A stretch of 19,733 nucleotides of DNA from Nitrososphaerales archaeon TH526 (GCA_014523665.1 JAATVR010000273.1:1-19733); one strand, 5' to 3'; shown: positions 1-8,322, counted from the first letter of the stretch. Numbers and translations are program-made. Notes: generated from the sequence alone by a model not told the origin.

Positions 1-100
1 AATATTTTTTGGTAGAACTTAGCTTCGTCTGCTAACCCCATAGAACACAACAAGCAGGAAGATGGAACAGATACTGGCTCAAGTTGATCGCCTAGCTAAC

Positions 101-754
101 CTACTTGACAAATTGTCCTGTCCCACTCACAGGAAGATTCCATTTATAATGAAGTGCCATGATCCTGAAAACAGTTACAAAAATAATACAGATAATACTC
201 GAAATTTCTAGGTTGATTCCCTCATAAATTAAGAGAATATACAACAGTACTCCGACAAAGCTTATGGATGCGTACAACTCCTTTCTGAACACTAGAGGTG
301 TCTCATTTACTAGAGCGTCTCGTATGATTCCTCCCCCAATTGCGGTAATCATACCTGCAAACACCATCAGCAGAACGTTGAATCCGTATATGTTCAAAGC
401 TACCGTAGCTCCGATTATGGTAAATACCCCTAACCCTACCGCGTCAAAGATCAAAAAAAGCCCCATTTTACCCTTGATACTAGGATAGAGAAAGAAGACG
501 GCTATTGCAGTGACAACGGCAATACTCACGTAAGAGAGTTCGGAAATCCCAGAAGGTGGGATCCTTCCTAACACGACATCTCTTATAATTCCTCCAGCTA
601 AGCCAGTGATGGCCGCCAGAAATATTACACCAAAAATATCAAGTTTGTGTTCAATTGCCTTAAGGGCTCCAGTCACCGCAAATGCCATGGTCCCAAATAG
701 ATCGAGGAATTGAATTAGATTCCAGAGTGATAAAATATCTAATGTAATCGACAT
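101..754 (-). CDS. TRIC/UPF0126-type trimeric intracellular cation channel family protein
   Basis: A 217-aa, almost entirely hydrophobic protein with about seven predicted membrane segments. Two internally repeated glycine-rich motifs, GGIIRD at residues 54-59 and GGGIIRD at 140-146, each end a hydrophobic helix. They are the signature of the duplicated UPF0126 domain (bacterial YadS/YvgT-like), structurally related to animal TRIC potassium channels. Length matches the family, which is usually about 200-220 aa. The predicted role is a homotrimeric monovalent cation channel in the cytoplasmic membrane; its physiological role in archaea is unknown. The ATG at 754 is followed directly by the first helix. 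No operon partner is visible: the next gene upstream is more than 1 kb away on the other strand. Family assignment is secure; channel activity is inferred. Confidence 0.9.
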   Translation of the reverse strand: MSITLDILSLWNLIQFLDLFGTMAFAVTGALKAIEHKLDIFGVIFLAAITGLAGGIIRDVVLGRIPPSGISELSYVSIAVVTAIAVFFLYPSIKGKMGLFLIFDAVGLGVFTIIGATVALNIYGFNVLLMVFAGMITAIGGGIIRDALVNETPLVFRKELYASISFVGVLLYILLIYEGINLEISSIICIIFVTVFRIMALHYKWNLPVSGTGQFVK

Positions 755-1821
755 AGGCTAATCCATTCACCCTGGACTATCGGGATACTGATATCGCATC
801 CATACATTGTAGCATGATTTCCTCACTTAATTGTGTTCGAATACCTATATAGTACTTCCACTCCACCCTCCCGCTGAATATGTATTTTGCCTCCAGTAAT
901 GCAGTCTAAGATAATTCGAAGTTGCACAAGAAATACTTCCAATTGAAGTCACATGCTACTGCTTATCTACTGATTAACGCCCATGTAAATTGGCTTAAAC
1001 AGCGAAATGTAATTGTAACAACAAAATTTACTCTTTACTTCACAGGCCATATTCAAAATTGGGCATATAACGTGAGTATTGAAAGTGAAATTACCTAGAT
1101 AGTATGGAAAATCCAATATGATAATTAGGTACTAGAGAAACAAGATGAACGCATCTATAACATTCTACTGAAAGTAAATGATGTATTTTCTATAGTATGA
1201 GATAATGTAGCAGAAGCTATCCTAATTATAGACATCTATCAGTAAGGGCAATAGCTTCAAACTACCTTTTTTCCTCCCCTTTCATAAAAATCCCACGAGG
1301 TGTTCAATTCAACTTGAAATAACCTGACCAAGGCTATTTTCAGCATATTTTGTTTTGATTCCAACACGTTATATCAACAGCAACGGAAGCAAATCAATTC
1401 ATTAAATTTCGTTTCATCCCATTTCATTTCTAGCGAGGTTTCAAGACGAACAAGATTCGTTAATTCCCATGATTCTTGGTCATGGTGTTTGAATTACCGG
1501 TACACGTTCCTGATTTTTTTAAATATCAAAGTTAGCTATAAGTTGCGCTTTCGACCTAATTGAAAATTCAACCTAAAGTCAACCTCAGGACAAAGTTAAA
1601 TTCCTTTTGATCACCTTTGATTAGATCATCGTTAATATCATTCTTATCATCATTATTATCACCTCATTCCAGCACCCTCCACTTCAGTCGAATCTTCCTC
1701 TATATCTCCTATAATCTACCCACGAATTCACTATAGATTTATACAAAAGGAATGGGTATTTTGATCGTCATTGAACACTAAAATTTCATTCAAATTTCTA
1801 CAGGGGGATAATTTGATATAG
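755..1821. other. 1.07-kb intergenic region between divergent TRIC and SPFH genes
   Basis: No ORF with convincing codon structure was found on either strand. The region is AT-rich. It holds two adjacent short inverted repeats, ACGAA/TTCGT at 1446-1460 and CCATGA/TCATGG at 1467-1485, and, near the right end, the presumed promoter of the SPFH gene. I saw no tRNA or other RNA gene. Confidence 0.5.
1738..1744 (+). promoter_or_regulatory. Candidate TATA box for SPFH/prohibitin gene
   Basis: TTTATAC lies about 80 nt before the ATG at 1822, so transcription would start near 1765 and leave a leader of roughly 55 nt. That leader contains a G-rich run (GGGGG at 1803-1807), rather far from the ATG for a Shine-Dalgarno site. 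Moderate-to-weak prediction. Confidence 0.35.
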
Positions 1822-2913
1822 ATGCCGAAAAACCCATTCAAACGAGGTAAATCCAGCTATCCATACGGAGATGCATACTCGAATTCAAATTCCCGTAAGA
1901 AAATATTGAAAATTGCAATCCCTGCAATAATAGGTGTGATAGTAGTCGCGATTCTTATCGAGTCTAGCATCAAGATTGTTGATGCTGGCAACAGAGGTGT
2001 ACTGTTGAACTTTGGTGCGGTAGATACCAGCCAATCATTGCAAGAAGGAATTCATTTCGTCGTACCGGTCAGAGATAACATTATTCAGATGGAAGTTAGG
2101 ACTCAAAAGATTACGGAAGATACAGTATCCGCTTCACGAGATTTGCAAGATGTTAGAACTCAAGTGGCTTTAAACTACAGACTTGATCCTGAAAGCGCTC
2201 AACTTGTATATCGTCAATTAGGCCTAGATTATGCCAATAGGATAATCGTGCCGGCAATTCAGGAATCTGTCAAACAGGTAACTGCAAGGTTTAACGCAGA
2301 AGAATTGATCACGAAGAGAGAACTAGTCAAAAATGAAATCGAAGAGCAGATCAGAACGAGACTTGCCGCCTACAATATCGCAGTAGATACAATTTCGATT
2401 ACTGAATTTCAATTCTCGGACGAATTCGTTAAGGCGGTAGAAGCGAAAGTAGCAGCTCAACAGAGAGCACTACAAGCACAGAATGAGCTGCGTAGAATAG
2501 AGATTGAAGCTCAACAGGCTGAAGCCAGAGCAGTTGGAGAGCAACAAGCAAACATTGCCCGTGCAGAAGGAGTCAGACAATCTAACGTACTTCAAGCACA
2601 GGGCGAAGCACAAGCTATAACCACAATAGATGAGCAGTTGCGGCAGAGTCCAAGTTATCTAGAATGGCTCAAGTCCCAGAGATGGGATGGCCAGTTGCCT
2701 CTTGTCGTAGGTGAAGGATCGGGCGCAAATGGTCAGACAGTGACTCCTTTCATAGAGATTCCAACAAGTAGGAATGAACTTGAATCAACGAGGGAAGGGT
2801 CAACCGCAACGCACACAGGGGACGCTACTTCGTCTTTGTCAGGTCTGGCTGGCGGCGGCGATACCTTGCAGAATGTGTTGAATAACACCGTACTAACCAA
2901 TGCAACAAGATGA
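1822..2913 (+). CDS. Prohibitin-like SPFH/Band 7 membrane protein
   Basis: 363 aa. A basic, Ser/Tyr-rich N-terminal tail (1-27) precedes one membrane helix (about 29-47). An SPFH/prohibitin-homology domain follows (about 50-215), with motifs such as AGNRGVLLNFG, GIHFVVPV and the EELITKRE segment. An Ala/Gln/Glu-rich coiled coil (about 205-265) leads to the conserved tail YLEWLKSQRWDG...LP, seen in bacterial and archaeal prohibitins. Prohibitins form ring or scaffold oligomers that organise membrane microdomains and affect protease access; that role is inferred from the family. The last 60 residues are Ser/Thr/Gly-rich and probably disordered. The gene is monocistronic, with a hairpin/poly-T element just after it. 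Confidence 0.93.
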   Translation: MPKNPFKRGKSSYPYGDAYSNSNSRKKILKIAIPAIIGVIVVAILIESSIKIVDAGNRGVLLNFGAVDTSQSLQEGIHFVVPVRDNIIQMEVRTQKITEDTVSASRDLQDVRTQVALNYRLDPESAQLVYRQLGLDYANRIIVPAIQESVKQVTARFNAEELITKRELVKNEIEEQIRTRLAAYNIAVDTISITEFQFSDEFVKAVEAKVAAQQRALQAQNELRRIEIEAQQAEARAVGEQQANIARAEGVRQSNVLQAQGEAQAITTIDEQLRQSPSYLEWLKSQRWDGQLPLVVGEGSGANGQTVTPFIEIPTSRNELESTREGSTATHTGDATSSLSGLAGGGDTLQNVLNNTVLTNATR

Positions 2914-2972
2914 TGCATCGAGCATGAGTGCCACAAAATCTCTTTCCTCAATATGATGGAAAATGAATGGGG

Positions 2973-3002
2973 TTTTTTTGCCAATATAATAATCGGCAAA
3001 AA
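2973..3002. terminator. Putative bidirectional terminator (T-tract hairpin)
   Basis: TTTTTGCC (2975-2982) pairs perfectly with GGCAAAAA (2995-3002) across a 12-nt AT-rich loop, and T7 starts at 2973. Both strands therefore carry a T-run. It sits about 60 nt after the SPFH stop and between two converging genes, as expected for a shared 3' end. Archaeal termination mainly needs T-tracts. Confidence 0.55.
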
Positions 3003-3057
3003 TTGGAAGTTCTACCTTCCCCCCCCAACATTCGGTTTTCCAATACCTGAGGGCAAA

Positions 3058-3111
3058 ATTGGTTGAGAAGACTATTGGAATTTAACCAATCTTATTTCAT
3101 TTTTATTGGTT
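3058..3111. repeat. Three alternating 7-bp inverted repeats in convergent intergenic region
   Basis: ATTGGTT (3058-3064), AACCAAT (3084-3090) and ATTGGTT (3105-3111) allow two mutually exclusive stem-loops. The second loop is T-rich. It lies just beyond the stop of the minus-strand FAD oxidoreductase and may help 3'-end formation. Confidence 0.35.
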
Positions 3112-3146
3112 CCTGAATTCCCATCAGGGAAAAGTTCTGACATTAA

Positions 3147-4709
3147 TCATGTGCGACTAGGTATGCCTTCTGTTAATGAGTCGCTAATCTGGTGTATATC
3201 CCATTTTGTCACCGGACCAAGATCTTTCGTGGAACCAGCATTTTTGCCACTATCAGATCGTGCAGAGGACCTAAATGTACCGTGTTTAATTATCCCATCA
3301 ACTATTAGCGCTGCCACCGGCAAGGCTCCGGTCGCCCCTGGGGAATTGTAATTTAACATATGTACAGAGTTTTCATCTCTGACGATATAGATGTCTGGGA
3401 CGAATGTGCCATTTATATCCACTAAGGAGGATCTAATGCCCGATGTTCCTCTTTTAGTAAATTGAGAGGGGTCGAGTGCAGGAAGAAACCGCTTCGCCCG
3501 ATTTATCATTACCCTCTTGGAGAGAGAGCTTCTGAGCTCATGAACGGCCAGTGTTACAAATTTCTTATCAGTAAAAAGACTGATAAGGCCGACCCTTCCT
3601 GTATCTCTCACAGATTGTAGGATTTTTGGAAGTATCAGTCTTACATTCTGGTTCCAGTTATAGGCGAACGGGCCCGACACCAAGACTGCGTTTGGTCCTA
3701 CCTCCCTTCTCCCATCAATTCTAACGACCCAATGAGGATCGAGAAATGGGTACTCTGGATATCTTGGAACAGAATAAATGCTCATCTTTGTTAGATCCCT
3801 AAAAGAGGGTGGGGCCACCCAATACTCACCTCTAAAATGCAAGGCAGAATAACCCTTTGCCAGACCCATACTATGTGCAAGATGAAGAGCGGCGCCTCCT
3901 GCCACATTAATCAGGTAATCTGCTGATAGATTAATTACAGACAACCCTTGTCTGGGAGTAGCTGAGCGTATAGCATTGGCTTCTGTGTTGATATCTGGGA
4001 GAGACCCTTGCGGTACATCAGCTGGCAAACCGGTTTCAGATATTTTAGGTGATCGAAGTACCCTGAGTCCAATCTTTTGCTGATCCTGCTGCGGTAATGG
4101 GCCTTGCTGAAGACTCTCTGAACCTTTTTCAAAATACGAATGGTCCGCTGAATTTACTGACACTACCTTGGTTCCAAACATTACTTCACATCCAAGATTT
4201 CGGGCGTCGGTCAAAAGGCTCCTTGTTATTTCGCCATAATTAACTGAGGCATCTTTTGAGCAGTGGATGGCTCCCGTGCATCTTACATTTGGCTCCAAGG
4301 CGGCAACATCCTGCTTATCCAAGAATTTGAGTTCATGTTGACCTAAGCCATTTGAATAGCCCCATTGAATATACTTGTGCAGATGATCTATTCCGTTTTC
4401 ATCAGTTGCCACCTCCAGAACGCCATCCTTTATGAAAGGCAAATGCCTTGATTGGCAATAATCGGAAAGCATTTCAAAACCAATAGATGCAGATTTTGCA
4501 AACATCTTCCTCTTTGACGGATCATAAAGGAATGGAGCATGCACTTTTCCAGTATTCCGAGAACTGGCGTGAAACGCCGGTAAAGCTTCTTGTTCGATAA
4601 GAAGTATCCGCGTGCCTGGATTAAGATTGTAGGACAATAGGTATGCTATTGAACATCCGAGGATCCCTCCTCCAATTATAGCAATCTGATAATGATTTTT
4701 CTCACTCAA
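3147..4709 (-). CDS. FAD-dependent oxidoreductase, LhgO/DAO family (L-2-hydroxyglutarate oxidase-like)
   Basis: 520 aa. The N-terminal Rossmann motif GGGILG (13-18) binds FAD, with an acidic residue at the end of the second strand (LLIEQE). Conserved blocks of the L-2-hydroxyglutarate oxidase group follow: SSRNTGKVHAPF near the N-terminus, FRGEYW and VGPNAVLV mid-protein, SLSKR and a C-terminal LNYNSPGATGALPVA FAD-contact segment. The family oxidises 2-hydroxy acids, classically L-2-hydroxyglutarate to 2-oxoglutarate; the substrate here is not proven. Length is about 100 aa above the usual 400. The excess is mostly a Gln/Ser/Pro-rich insertion around residues 190-245, plus a polar tail of about 45 aa. 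The start is a TTG at 4709; an in-frame stop lies three codons upstream. It is divergent from the response regulator gene. Confidence 0.85.
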   Translation of the reverse strand: MSEKNHYQIAIIGGGILGCSIAYLLSYNLNPGTRILLIEQEALPAFHASSRNTGKVHAPFLYDPSKRKMFAKSASIGFEMLSDYCQSRHLPFIKDGVLEVATDENGIDHLHKYIQWGYSNGLGQHELKFLDKQDVAALEPNVRCTGAIHCSKDASVNYGEITRSLLTDARNLGCEVMFGTKVVSVNSADHSYFEKGSESLQQGPLPQQDQQKIGLRVLRSPKISETGLPADVPQGSLPDINTEANAIRSATPRQGLSVINLSADYLINVAGGAALHLAHSMGLAKGYSALHFRGEYWVAPPSFRDLTKMSIYSVPRYPEYPFLDPHWVVRIDGRREVGPNAVLVSGPFAYNWNQNVRLILPKILQSVRDTGRVGLISLFTDKKFVTLAVHELRSSLSKRVMINRAKRFLPALDPSQFTKRGTSGIRSSLVDINGTFVPDIYIVRDENSVHMLNYNSPGATGALPVAALIVDGIIKHGTFRSSARSDSGKNAGSTKDLGPVTKWDIHQISDSLTEGIPSRT

Positions 4710-4808
4710 TGCTAACTACTTTACCGTATGTTCTTACTTCTTTTCAACAAGTCATTTTATTCTTTATAAGGCTCGTCTAATGAAACATAGATTGCGAGGA
4801 AAATAACT

Positions 4809-4817
4809 ATATATTAT
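4809..4817 (+). promoter_or_regulatory. TATA box for receiver-domain gene (leaderless)
   Basis: TATATATTA is centred about 25 nt before the GTG at 4838, the spacing expected for an archaeal promoter giving a leaderless mRNA. This supports the GTG start. Confidence 0.6.
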
Positions 4818-4837
4818 TTCCCTCCCTAAAACTATAC

Positions 4838-5356
4838 GTGAAAGTACTTATCGCTGAGGATAATGCTGATACTCGATTTTACTACGACGTACTCTTTCAA
4901 AAGTACCGGCATGTGCTTATTTCGGCTAGGGATGGGTTAGAATGTTTAAAAATATATCATGACGAATTTGAAAATATAAGACTGCAGACTGATGCAATGC
5001 AAAAGATTCAGCCGTTTGACGCAGTAGTCTTAGATTACAAAATGCCTGGGCGCGATGGACTTGAAGTTGCAAAGGAGATCTTGGCAGTTAATCCTCATCA
5101 ACGAATAATATTTGCATCCGCGTATGTGAGGGACATACTAATGGTGGCAGTAAGGCAGCTTAGGCAATTAGTTGAGCTAGTTCAAAAGCCATTTAATGAA
5201 AGGCAGTTCATTGAAGTTCTTGAAGATGCTGAAGTATATCGAGAGCTTAGAAAATTTAATGTCGATATTAATGAAATTAAACTGGGTCAGTTTAGACATG
5301 AACAACTGAGGAAGCTTCTTGAGATTCTAAAGGAAATAGGAAGACGAGCACGTTAG
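4838..5356 (+). CDS. Single-domain response regulator (CheY-like receiver) with helical C-terminal extension
   Basis: 172 aa. Residues 1-125 form a complete receiver domain: acidic pair E7-D8, phospho-acceptor D66 in VVLDYKMPG, switch Ser94 in IFASAYV, and the invariant Lys117 in QKPF. Residues 130-172 are charged and helical, without a recognisable DNA-binding or enzymatic output domain. It therefore probably signals by protein contact or through an unseen partner. No histidine kinase is in the window, so this is an orphan regulator. The GTG start is favoured by the TATA box placement. The Ser at the Thr/Ser switch position is normal. Family call is secure; the process controlled is unknown. 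Confidence 0.92.
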   Translation: MKVLIAEDNADTRFYYDVLFQKYRHVLISARDGLECLKIYHDEFENIRLQTDAMQKIQPFDAVVLDYKMPGRDGLEVAKEILAVNPHQRIIFASAYVRDILMVAVRQLRQLVELVQKPFNERQFIEVLEDAEVYRELRKFNVDINEIKLGQFRHEQLRKLLEILKEIGRRAR

Positions 5357-5714
5357 AAAATAGTTTCTATTCTGTACCGATTATTTCTATTGCATCAAGC
5401 AATCCACTGTCGCTTCTCTGAACCTAGGAATCAATTGGTGGTGAGGTCAATTGAGTTGGATACACGGAAAGGCTAGCTATGAACAGGCCTTCTTTTGAAA
5501 GAACACCTGTTCAGTAATCAAGATCATCACAGATAAGAAAGAGATATTTTAGAAATCTGAAAAGCCTGTTTCAAATATCAGGAGATTAATCAACCCAGCG
5601 ATAGGGGAAAGATGAAGGTCTCAGGGTCAACAGTTTGATGGCTGAATGTCTCAACTGGTACTCAATAAATTTAAACCATTTATTTTTTCAAAGATATAAT
5701 TTATCATAAAACAT
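5357..5714. other. 358-bp intergenic region containing a long hairpin
   Basis: No credible coding sequence was seen. The main content is the near-perfect inverted repeat at 5481-5512, listed separately, and AT-rich sequence near 5670-5704 that probably holds the promoter of the secreted-protein gene. Confidence 0.45.
5481..5512. repeat. 32-nt near-perfect inverted repeat (hairpin)
   Basis: The arms are GAACAGG/CCTGTTC (7 bp) and, inside them, TTCTTT/AAAGAA (6 bp). They are separated by a 2x2 mismatch and closed on a 2-nt centre. This gives 13 paired positions in 32 nt, about 125 nt after the response-regulator stop. It could be an RNA hairpin or an operator; there is no T-run after it. Confidence 0.6.
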
Positions 5715-6665
5715 TTGACCGTTTTATTCATCATCGTTATCATCCTTATGATTATGCTTCCACTGTTAGCTCAATCACTTCCTGGAACAAATTACTTGGC
5801 TATGCATGTAGCGATTGCCAATCCTATTGATGGTATTGTCCTTGCCTCGCCCTTAGAAAAGAACGATGACTACAGTCCTAATGGATCTTTTGGATTCAAC
5901 TCAAATGGGATTGTGGGAGGGAATTCCTCTGATGCAATTTATCCTGCTTTTAATTATAGTCTTTCAGAAATTGAGCAACCTGAAAATAAGGATCTGATCA
6001 TTAACAGCTCTGTTCTCCCAGTTCCGGATCTTATGTCAGAAACCGGGACACCCTCACAGGAATCCTCTACCCTAGCTGATCCAAGTGAAATGACTCAAAG
6101 CGCAATCGAGAAGATGGTAAATCCTAGCGCCCTGCTTTCGTCTGCGATAGATGATATTCGTGAAAGCGGGTCTAGTAACTCTCAGGAGTCTCAAGATGTC
6201 CAGCCGACACAAAACAAGAGTATAAGCTTCCTCAATACTAAATTTTCTACGATTCCTCTATATGGGATGAACATTCCACCCAAGGATTATCTTGTAGTCT
6301 CCAGCGATGAGGTTGGCAGCAGCGAGACAAGTAAGCTATTTGCAACTTCCAGAATTCCCTGCGATGATAAACATGAAACGTCATTGAGAGTTGTATTGTT
6401 GGAAAATTGGTCAAGTATAGTTTATCCGCCACCCAGAATGCATCTAATTGACGGAGACTCTGACGGGGGGCTATGCGTCTTCAGGAGTGAATATCCAGAA
6501 CAGGGTATAGTGGATTCCTACATCTCGCCAACTGTCGCAGATAAAAGTTCAATCCACGACGATATTGCCCCTTCAATTGCAATAGCACTTTATAATTCAG
6601 GGTCGTCTGCATTGAAGTTCCCTATGGCCAGTTCAATTACCATATCAAATTTAGGGTCTCCGTAG
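5715..6665 (+). CDS. Secreted or membrane-anchored Ser-rich protein of unknown function
   Basis: 316 aa. Residues 2-20 are a strongly hydrophobic segment followed by a small-residue region, so the protein is probably exported through a signal peptide or N-terminal anchor. The mature part is acidic and rich in Ser, Asn, Pro and Asp with several N-x-S/T sequons, typical of archaeal surface proteins. Residues 45-165 look disordered. The C-terminal part (about 170-316) is better structured and has two Cys (residues near 215 and 250) that could form a disulfide. I recognise no domain. The TTG at 5715 is chosen because starting at the later ATG (5748) would truncate the hydrophobic segment. Lineage-restricted by appearance. 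Confidence 0.7.
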   Translation: MTVLFIIVIILMIMLPLLAQSLPGTNYLAMHVAIANPIDGIVLASPLEKNDDYSPNGSFGFNSNGIVGGNSSDAIYPAFNYSLSEIEQPENKDLIINSSVLPVPDLMSETGTPSQESSTLADPSEMTQSAIEKMVNPSALLSSAIDDIRESGSSNSQESQDVQPTQNKSISFLNTKFSTIPLYGMNIPPKDYLVVSSDEVGSSETSKLFATSRIPCDDKHETSLRVVLLENWSSIVYPPPRMHLIDGDSDGGLCVFRSEYPEQGIVDSYISPTVADKSSIHDDIAPSIAIALYNSGSSALKFPMASSITISNLGSP

Positions 6666-6673
6666 GTTATATA
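6666..6673 (+). promoter_or_regulatory. TATA-like element before the winged-helix gene
   Basis: TTATATAG, followed by AGGAG at 6704-6708 and a GTG at 6721. This arrangement suits translation from 6721 in frame 1 rather than from the ATG at 6782. Confidence 0.35.
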
Positions 6674-6720
6674 GCTGATTTGTAGGAAGTAACTCCAAAG
6701 CGCAGGAGTATGGATATCAA

Positions 6721-7213
6721 GTGTCAAACCAACAGACAAATATAATAAATTCGGCTCCTCAAATGGACATTATCGACCCCAATGCTAATATTAGTGATAT
6801 TCTTTCTATATATCATACAAGCATTGATTGAACTTGATAAAGTGATAGATTCATTAGGTGACCGAAAGTCCTTGTCAATATTCAAATATATAGCAAAACA
6901 GCCCTCCGATACATCAACTCTGCGCGGCCAGCTTAGCCTCTCACGGAAGCAATACTATACACGACTCTCCGAGATGGTAGAAGTTGGACTGATCAGGAAG
7001 TATCACAGCAATTATACTCTAACATCATTTGGAAAGATGGTATACGATGCTTTAGAAATTATTGAACTGGGGCTGACAAATTTTTGGAAATTAAAGGCAT
7101 TGGACAGTCTTGAATTCGCAAAGACCACCAAGGTTCCGCATGAAGAAAGAGAAAGGATCCTTGAATCATTAATAGACAATATGAAAATCAAAGAAATACT
7201 TTTGGCCCACTAA
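6721..7213 (+). pseudogene. Winged-helix transcriptional regulator with probable 5' frameshift (intact frame 6782-7213)
   Basis: The frame 6782-7213 encodes 143 aa. Residues about 17-95 form an ArsR/PadR-like winged helix: a helix with GDRKSLSIFKYIA, a recognition region LSLSRKQYYTRLSEMVEVGLI, and a wing YHSNYTLTSFGKMVYDAL. A C-terminal helical region follows. Its first 16 residues (MLILVIFFLYIIQALI) look unnatural for such a protein. In another frame, from GTG 6721 or ATG 6763, a polar, normal-looking N-terminus ends in ...SIYHTSID followed by stop, just where the winged-helix frame becomes sensible (ELDKVIDSLGD). One extra T near 6831-6835 would explain this. The gene may be broken, corrected in vivo, or affected by a sequencing error. 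If intact, it is a DNA-binding regulator of thaumarchaeal type. Confidence 0.6.
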
Positions 7214-7478
7214 TCCATTCTTTGTTTCTGTATTTTTGCTTCTAAAATTCCCTTGACGTATCTGGGAAATCAAACTCTTTATTTATTCATTGAATTTTGT
7301 CCAGCATAGGCAAATAGTTAAGTCAATAGAAAGTGTAGCTAAAAGCAATGCAGTCTGAGGGCTAATCCTCATTAGTGGTCTCTTCAACACACGTAGAGAT
7401 AAAAGAATATATATAGCAATATTTAGTAAATACATCAATAAATTCTTCTGAATGTAAATACTTGCCTTTAAAGTAATG

Positions 7479-7490
7479 ACAGCTAGCTGT
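7479..7490. promoter_or_regulatory. Perfect 12-bp palindrome, candidate RHH operator
   Basis: ACAGCTAGCTGT is a perfect palindrome about 37 nt before the TATA box of the adjacent ribbon-helix-helix gene. RHH proteins bind such sites as paired dimers and often autoregulate. The link to this protein is inference from proximity. Confidence 0.4.
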
Positions 7491-7525
7491 TTATAAAGTA
7501 TTTTGTAATGATTAGGATATATATA

Positions 7526-7532
7526 TTTATAA
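7526..7532 (+). promoter_or_regulatory. TATA box for RHH gene (leaderless)
   Basis: TTTATAA is centred 28 nt before the ATG at 7557, consistent with a leaderless transcript and supporting expression of this small gene. Confidence 0.6.
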
Positions 7533-7556
7533 CACTTAATCTGTTAACGATATAGC

Positions 7557-7733
7557 ATGAAAGCAAAACATTCAACCTCACATAAAAAAAGAGAAGTCAC
7601 ATCTATAAAAGTCGATCCTGAATTATGGAAAAAGGCAAAGATAGAAGCGATTAACCGGGAGATAGATCTCTCTGAACTAGTAGAAGATGCTCTTAGGAAA
7701 GAAATCAAGGGCGGCAGTTCTATAGCGAAATGA
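7557..7733 (+). CDS. 58-aa ribbon-helix-helix (CopG/Arc-like) DNA-binding protein
   Basis: The ORF reads from ATG 7557 to TGA 7731-7733 and encodes 58 aa. A basic N-terminal tail (KHSTSHKKRE) precedes the beta strand VTSIKVDPELW. Helix 1 is KKAKIEAINREI, then comes the turn DLSELVEDAL typical of the second helix, then a short basic tail. This is the ribbon-helix-helix fold, with V/S/K residues on the DNA-contacting strand. Such proteins are dimeric repressors, including many antitoxins. No toxin-like gene follows: the next 700 bp are non-coding, so it is probably a free-standing regulator or an orphan antitoxin. A TATA box at the correct distance and a palindrome just upstream support expression and possible autoregulation. 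Confidence 0.8.
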   Translation: MKAKHSTSHKKREVTSIKVDPELWKKAKIEAINREIDLSELVEDALRKEIKGGSSIAK

Positions 7734-7912
7734 ATTGCTGATGCGGAATGACAATAGACTACATCGAGATAGTAGCAGCGAAAACAGGTATCCTATCCTA
7801 GACATAGCTGTAAAGGACTAGTCAAGAAAAGTAATATTTTTTGCTGTGGGACTGAAAGACAAGTATACAAAATAACAACAGCAGAAGCATCAACGACTAC
7901 GTTACTGAAAAT

Positions 7913-7938
7913 GGAAGGTCAGATATTTCTGGCCTTCC
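7913..7938 (+). repeat. Stable hairpin, 10-bp stem (one G-U) with 6-nt loop
   Basis: GGAAGGTCAG pairs with CTGGCCTTCC around ATATTT. As RNA the single mismatch is a U-G wobble, so the stem is continuous. It lies 180 nt after the RHH stop and could be part of a 3' UTR or a small RNA. Function unknown. Confidence 0.5.
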
Positions 7939-8322
7939 ACCCCCTTAGCTTTGATGGCATGATTAGATTCCTCTTGATTAAAGGTCAATGATTGGGTTCA
8001 TCTAAAGGTTGCAATTTTACATGGCTAATTTACTTGCGATCTAATAAATTTCGGAAGTGAAGACAATGAATTCACGCTCATTTGATTAAATAAGATAGTA
8101 TAAATGATAAGTATTATCTCATAGCAAGGTATCCTCCCATATTACGGGAATATTTTTCGCTTGCGTGATGTTAAGACAACACCTTATACGACTTTGAGCG
8201 GGCAAAAAAGGAAAATGGATAATTAGGAGTGAATTAGCTCTTCTCTAGAAGAAGACTTTTTTCGTTGAAATGAGACGATACTCGGGACTTATCTAAGATT
8301 CTATGGAAATAGCTGGTGCTGA

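Larger units (their letters stand above)
7214..7556. other. 343-bp AT-rich intergenic region upstream of RHH gene
   Basis: No ORF of note. It contains the 12-bp perfect palindrome at 7479-7490 and the TATA box at 7526-7532, both attributed to the following ribbon-helix-helix gene. Confidence 0.45.

Noticed and set aside
62..211. 49-codon plus-strand ORF (MEQILAQVDRLANLLDKLS...) overlapping the TRIC 3' end
   Set aside because: The first 18 codons look protein-like, but most of it lies antisense to the TRIC coding sequence and no promoter was seen. It could be a remnant, but support is too thin to annotate.
3019..3026. Run of eight C residues
   Set aside because: Only a homopolymer tract in a 3' intergenic region. 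It may be prone to length error but shows no functional signal.
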